Assembly: GCA_028868695.1 (NCBI GenBank)
Contig: JAGWTZ010000031.1
Coordinates: 1-38,026 of the forward strand
Origin: Alphaproteobacteria bacterium
GTDB taxonomy: Bacteria; Pseudomonadota; Alphaproteobacteria; Rhizobiales; Aestuariivirgaceae
Length of the DNA: 38,026 nucleotides
Reading direction: 5' to 3'
Within the stretch, counting starts at the first letter, position 1. The number at the start of each line of letters is the position of its first letter. Shown here piece by piece: positions 34,894 through 38,026 of the stretch. The notes under the pieces are model-generated. The model saw nothing but the letters and a program-made list of their open reading frames with translations, was not told where the DNA came from and searched no databases. Position numbers and translations under genes: made by a program.

Positions 34894-35957
34894 GCAAAGT
34901 GAGAGTGTTGGTGGTGGGTGTGGGCGGCATGGGCCTTTCTCACGCGCGGGCTTATGCGGCCAACCAAGGCTTTGAATTGGCGGGCCTGTGCAGCCGCGGC
35001 ATCGACAAGCGCGAAGATCTTGCGAAGGAATTTCCGGGCGTGGCGAAGTTTTCGGACTACGCCGAGGCTCTTGCCGAGGTGAAACCAGACGCCGTGTCGA
35101 TCAACACCTGGCCAGATACCCACGCGCAATATGCGCGCATGGCGCTGGAAGCAGGCGCCCACATCTTCATCGAAAAGCCGCTGGCTGACACGGTTGCCGA
35201 AGCCCGCGCAATTGCTGCCTTGGCCAAGGCGAAGAAGCGCAAGCTGGTGATCGGTTATATCCTGCGCGTCCACCCCTCATGGGTGAAGTTTGTGGAGCTT
35301 GGCAAAACCCTGGGCAAGCCCTTGGTGATGCGCATGAACCTCAACCAGCAATCCTCCGGCCCGCAATGGCAAGTGCACAAGCACCTCATGGATTCGATCA
35401 GCCCCATCGTCGATTGCGGCGTGCATTATGTGGACGTGATGTGCCAGGTGACTGGCGCCAAGCCGGTATCCGTTCATGCCATGGGCGTGCGGCTCACGCC
35501 CGAAGTCTCCGAGGCCATGTATAACTATGGCCAGCTTCAGGTGAAGTTCGATGATGGTTCCATCGGCTGGTATGAAGCCGGCTGGGGTCCGATGATGAGC
35601 GAGACGGCCTTCTTCGTGAAAGACATGATCGGCCCGAAGGGATCGGTCTCCATCGCTATGGATGAAGGCAAGGCAGGCTCATCCGATGTGGACAGCCACA
35701 CCAAAACCAGCGCTCTGCGCCTGCATCATGCCGCGTTGAAAGCCGACGGCACTTTCGCGCGCGCTGATGACGTGATTTCGATGGCGGATGAACCAGGGCA
35801 CCAGGAGCTTTGCAACCGCGAGCAAGCCATGTTCCTCGATGCCATCGTGAATGACCGCAACCTCGACGCCCATGTCGAAGATGCCATCCGTTCACTCCAG
35901 ATTGTTCTGGCGGCGGATCAGTCCGTGCGCAGCGGCGAGGTCGTTCGCATCAGTTGA
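34890..35957 (+). CDS. Gfo/Idh/MocA family oxidoreductase
   Basis: 355 residues. The Rossmann start is VRVLVVGVGGMGLSHARAY, followed by AVSINTWPDTHAQYA and the family motif EKPLADT (about residue 94). A C-terminal alpha/beta domain has HKHLMDSISPIVDCGVHYVD, where Asp and His suit the catalytic pair, and GSIGWYEAGWGP. Known members oxidise or epimerise sugars and cyclitols with NAD(P), and a few act as NAD-dependent glycosidases (GH109). It is the last gene of the plus-strand amino-sugar operon through an ATGA overlap with nagA, so its substrate is probably an amino sugar, anhydro sugar or related derivative. The exact reaction is unknown. Confidence 0.9.
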   Translation: MSKVRVLVVGVGGMGLSHARAYAANQGFELAGLCSRGIDKREDLAKEFPGVAKFSDYAEALAEVKPDAVSINTWPDTHAQYARMALEAGAHIFIEKPLADTVAEARAIAALAKAKKRKLVIGYILRVHPSWVKFVELGKTLGKPLVMRMNLNQQSSGPQWQVHKHLMDSISPIVDCGVHYVDVMCQVTGAKPVSVHAMGVRLTPEVSEAMYNYGQLQVKFDDGSIGWYEAGWGPMMSETAFFVKDMIGPKGSVSIAMDEGKAGSSDVDSHTKTSALRLHHAALKADGTFARADDVISMADEPGHQELCNREQAMFLDAIVNDRNLDAHVEDAIRSLQIVLAADQSVRSGEVVRIS

Positions 35958-35977
35958 AGCCTTAACCCCGGCAGGCG

Positions 35978-37165
35978 TCAGGAAACCGGCCGTGCCCTGA
36001 GCATGGGCCGGACGGCTGGAATGGTGAGCGCCGTGCTCGCCACCGCCATCAACAGCAAGGCAGTGAACAGGTCGGCAGAGATGATCGCCTTGTCCAGCAG
36101 CACATTGGCAAAGATGATCATGATCAGCGCCTTGGTTTGCAAGAGCCAGCCGATGGCCAGTGCATCGCCTTTGGGCCAGCGGAGAAGCCGCGCCGCCAGC
36201 CCCACCCCTGCCAGCTTGCCCAGCACCGAGGCCGCAAGCAGAAGCGCGGCAGCGGCAATGATGGTGACCCCGCCCATGTGCCATGTCGTCTTCAATCCTG
36301 TCGAAAGGAAGAACACCGGCATCACCACCAGCAGCACCGCCTCGCGGAATTGGTCAAAGCGCAACGCATCAAACCAGCGCCGCTCAGAGACAGCCCCTGC
36401 CAGGAAGGCGCCCACCATGAAATGCAGGCCGGAATAATCAGCGCCAAAGGCACAAAGCAACAGCCAGGGCAAGGCAAGGGCCCAGCGGTCCTGTTCCGGC
36501 ACGCGCGCCACCAGGCGGCGGTAGAACGGCAGCACGGCCGCAAACACCACCAGAAAACCCAATTGCATCGCGAGGCGCCGCCCATCGAGCAGAATGGCCG
36601 CTAGCACAGCCCAGATCGCCAGGTCATCGAGGCTGGCATAGCGCAAGATGCGCTGGCCAAAGCCGGTGCGGAGAATGTCGAGTTTTTGCAGCAACAGCAC
36701 CAAGATTGGAAGTGCCGTCACGGCGCAGGCCATGCCCGTGCCAAGCACCACTTGCCAGCCCGCACCATCGGCCCCGGCCCATTGCGCACCGAATTGCAGC
36801 AGCACGAGCGCCGCCAGGATCCCGGCCAGCAGCGGCGTCACCAGCGCCAGTGCGGCAGTGGTCACGGCATCGCGCCGCTCGGCCCAGGCATCATGCAATT
36901 CCAGTTCGCAGCCCGCCAGAAACACGAAGACCATCACCGCCCAATTCGCGATGCCGGATAGCGCGCCAATAGTGCCCGGCGTGAAGACCGCCTGGTGAAA
37001 ACCGGGCGCCAGCGCCCCCAGGATGCCCGGCCCCAGCACCACGCCACCAACGATCTGCACGATGGCCAGCGGCGCCCAAGCTTCAAGCTTCAGCCCGCGC
37101 CACACCAGATAGGGCACGCTGAAAATGATGATCAGCGCGGCAAGGAAGGACTCGGATGCACTCAT
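35978..37165 (-). CDS. CPA2-type cation/proton antiporter, membrane domain only
   Basis: 395 residues with about 11-12 membrane segments of the Kef/NapA-like fold. Distinct features are VLGPGILGALAP, FVFLAGCELELHDAW, ASLDDLAIWAVLAAILLDG (the DD type ion-binding site), FMVGAFLAGAVSERRWFDAL, VVMPVFFLSTGLKT and LLQTKALIMIIFANVLLD. It ends shortly after the last segment, without the TrkA-N/RCK domain of full KefB/KefC proteins. It exchanges Na+ or K+ for H+. It begins 10 bases after the GH4 gene stop on the same strand and may be its operon partner; it converges on the oxidoreductase gene with a 20-base gap. Confidence 0.9.
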   Translation of the reverse strand: MSASESFLAALIIIFSVPYLVWRGLKLEAWAPLAIVQIVGGVVLGPGILGALAPGFHQAVFTPGTIGALSGIANWAVMVFVFLAGCELELHDAWAERRDAVTTAALALVTPLLAGILAALVLLQFGAQWAGADGAGWQVVLGTGMACAVTALPILVLLLQKLDILRTGFGQRILRYASLDDLAIWAVLAAILLDGRRLAMQLGFLVVFAAVLPFYRRLVARVPEQDRWALALPWLLLCAFGADYSGLHFMVGAFLAGAVSERRWFDALRFDQFREAVLLVVMPVFFLSTGLKTTWHMGGVTIIAAAALLLAASVLGKLAGVGLAARLLRWPKGDALAIGWLLQTKALIMIIFANVLLDKAIISADLFTALLLMAVASTALTIPAVRPMLRARPVS

Positions 37166-37175
37166 GCGCCGGGCA

Positions 37176-38026
37176 TCACCCCATCAGCTTGGTGCCCAGC
37201 GCATGGCCGATGTTGGCCACAGTGGTGGGCTTGGCCACGCGCATTTCTTCCACGCTGCGGACGTGAAGCCGGGCAGCTCCTGCCCATTCGCGTGTTTTCA
37301 CCTTCGGGTTCTTCATGCGCTCTTTCGCGGCTGGAATGGCATGGGCATATTGCGGCAGCCATTGCGCTTGCGCCACCAGCATTTCATCCACCATTTGCCA
37401 CACCTCTTCGGGCGTGCAGATAGCGCCCACCAGCGGGTCGTGCAACACCGCAAGCTTCAGCAGGTCCACGTCTCCCGTCACCGCCGCCTGCACGCTCATC
37501 CGCTGCACGTTGATGGAGGATGTGCAGGTGGCGGCGCAGGCCAGCGGCAGCTCGATGCCCTCAACCATGTTGATGCCGAAGCGATTGACAAAGCCAGGGC
37601 TCTCGATGATGCAATCTTCAGGCAGGTTCTTTATGATGCCGCCATTCTTGACGTTGAAGTGCCCGCGATAGGTGCGGCCCGTTTCCATGGCTTCAAGGAT
37701 GTGCGAGGCATGCTCATCAGTGCGCTCATAATCCTTCAGGGACTTGCCTGCCGCTTCAAGGAACAGCGGAAAATCCTGCTCGAACCAGTTGCGGTTCTCG
37801 GTCGAGTAGCGCAGATAGCCGCCGGTTTCGCCATGAATCCAGTCGGACAGCGAAATCCACTTGTTGATCTCCTCCGGGCGCTTGCGGTACCACGGCAGGT
37901 ATTCGGACAGATGGCCATTGCTCTCGGTGGAGTAATAGCCAAAGCGCTTCATCACATCGATGCGCACCTTTTCCTGGTCGGCAAACACGCGGTGTTTCTC
38001 GAAGGCCGCCACCAGCTCATCCTTGC
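37176..38026 (-). CDS. GH4 family alpha-galactosidase/glucosidase/galacturonidase (5' part outside window)
   Basis: The last 283 residues of a family 4 glycosidase; the frame is open to the right edge, so the NAD-binding N-terminus is missing. Seen are FGYYSTESNGHLSEYLPWYRK, EDCIIESPGFVNRFGIN (substrate/metal region), ELPLACAATCTSSINVQRMSV and LLKLAVLHDPLVGAICTPEEVW. These match the MelA/AglA/LplD group rather than 6-phospho-glycosidases. GH4 enzymes hydrolyse glycosides by an NAD- and Mn-dependent redox mechanism in the cytoplasm, so the substrate must be imported. The specificity (galactoside, glucoside or galacturonide) cannot be told from this fragment. Confidence 0.9.
   Translation of the reverse strand, partial: KDELVAAFEKHRVFADQEKVRIDVMKRFGYYSTESNGHLSEYLPWYRKRPEEINKWISLSDWIHGETGGYLRYSTENRNWFEQDFPLFLEAAGKSLKDYERTDEHASHILEAMETGRTYRGHFNVKNGGIIKNLPEDCIIESPGFVNRFGINMVEGIELPLACAATCTSSINVQRMSVQAAVTGDVDLLKLAVLHDPLVGAICTPEEVWQMVDEMLVAQAQWLPQYAHAIPAAKERMKNPKVKTREWAGAARLHVRSVEEMRVAKPTTVANIGHALGTKLMG

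Overview
The window is GC-rich, densely packed DNA from what looks like an alphaproteobacterium, most likely Hyphomicrobiales (Rhizobiales). The main reason is a complete L-rhamnose locus with the gene set and divergent order known from Rhizobium leguminosarum (rhaDI against rhaRSTPQUK). The many ABC sugar importers and the short ATGA-type overlaps inside operons fit this too. The organism is not identified more precisely. The LemA gene at the left end and the GH4 glycosidase at the right end are cut by the window.

Layout. (1) 1-3720, housekeeping: a LemA lipoprotein, an MFS exporter overlapping an OsmC gene, a MoaD/ThiS-like protein coupled to a BNR beta-propeller protein, and a 52-residue basic protein antisense to the end of the propeller gene. 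(2) 3843-8766: tRNA-Thr(GGT), a Sfp-type phosphopantetheinyl transferase starting 6 bases after the tRNA CCA, and a 1368-residue Pls/PosA-type non-ribosomal peptide synthetase with three repeated membrane plus left-handed beta-helix modules. The transferase could prime the carrier domain of the synthetase. (3) 8819-14967: a LacI regulator divergent from a sterol desaturase/fatty-acid hydroxylase-like protein, a sugar-binding protein, a permease, an ATPase and a hydroxypyruvate-isomerase-like TIM barrel. The substrate is unknown. (4) 14977-25704: the rhamnose regulon. Rhamnose is imported by RhaSTPQ, mutarotated by RhaU, isomerised by RhaI, phosphorylated by RhaK, and cleaved and oxidised by the RhaD aldolase-dehydrogenase. 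RhaR (DeoR type) lies at the divergent promoter. (5) 25701-35957: a divergent amino-sugar locus. On the minus strand are a MurQ-type etherase and a MalK-class ABC importer. On the plus strand are a BadF-type kinase, a GntR regulator, a NagB-II-like SIS deaminase, NagA and a Gfo/Idh/MocA oxidoreductase. Together they could take MurNAc or GlcNAc to fructose 6-phosphate. (6) 35978-38026: a CPA2-type cation/proton antiporter downstream of a partial GH4 glycosidase.

The most notable non-coding signals are these. A 19-base motif occurs in opposite orientation exactly 7 bases before both divergent amino-sugar start codons, where it would place a -10 box for leaderless transcripts. An inverted pair of 16-17 base motifs each carries a -35 TTGACA in the rhaD/rhaR gap. 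Several AATGAGA boxes lie between the LacI gene and its divergent operon. Two copies of a MITE-like double-hairpin repeat sit between co-directional operon genes. I saw no CRISPR array, rRNA, transposase, phage gene or integrase.
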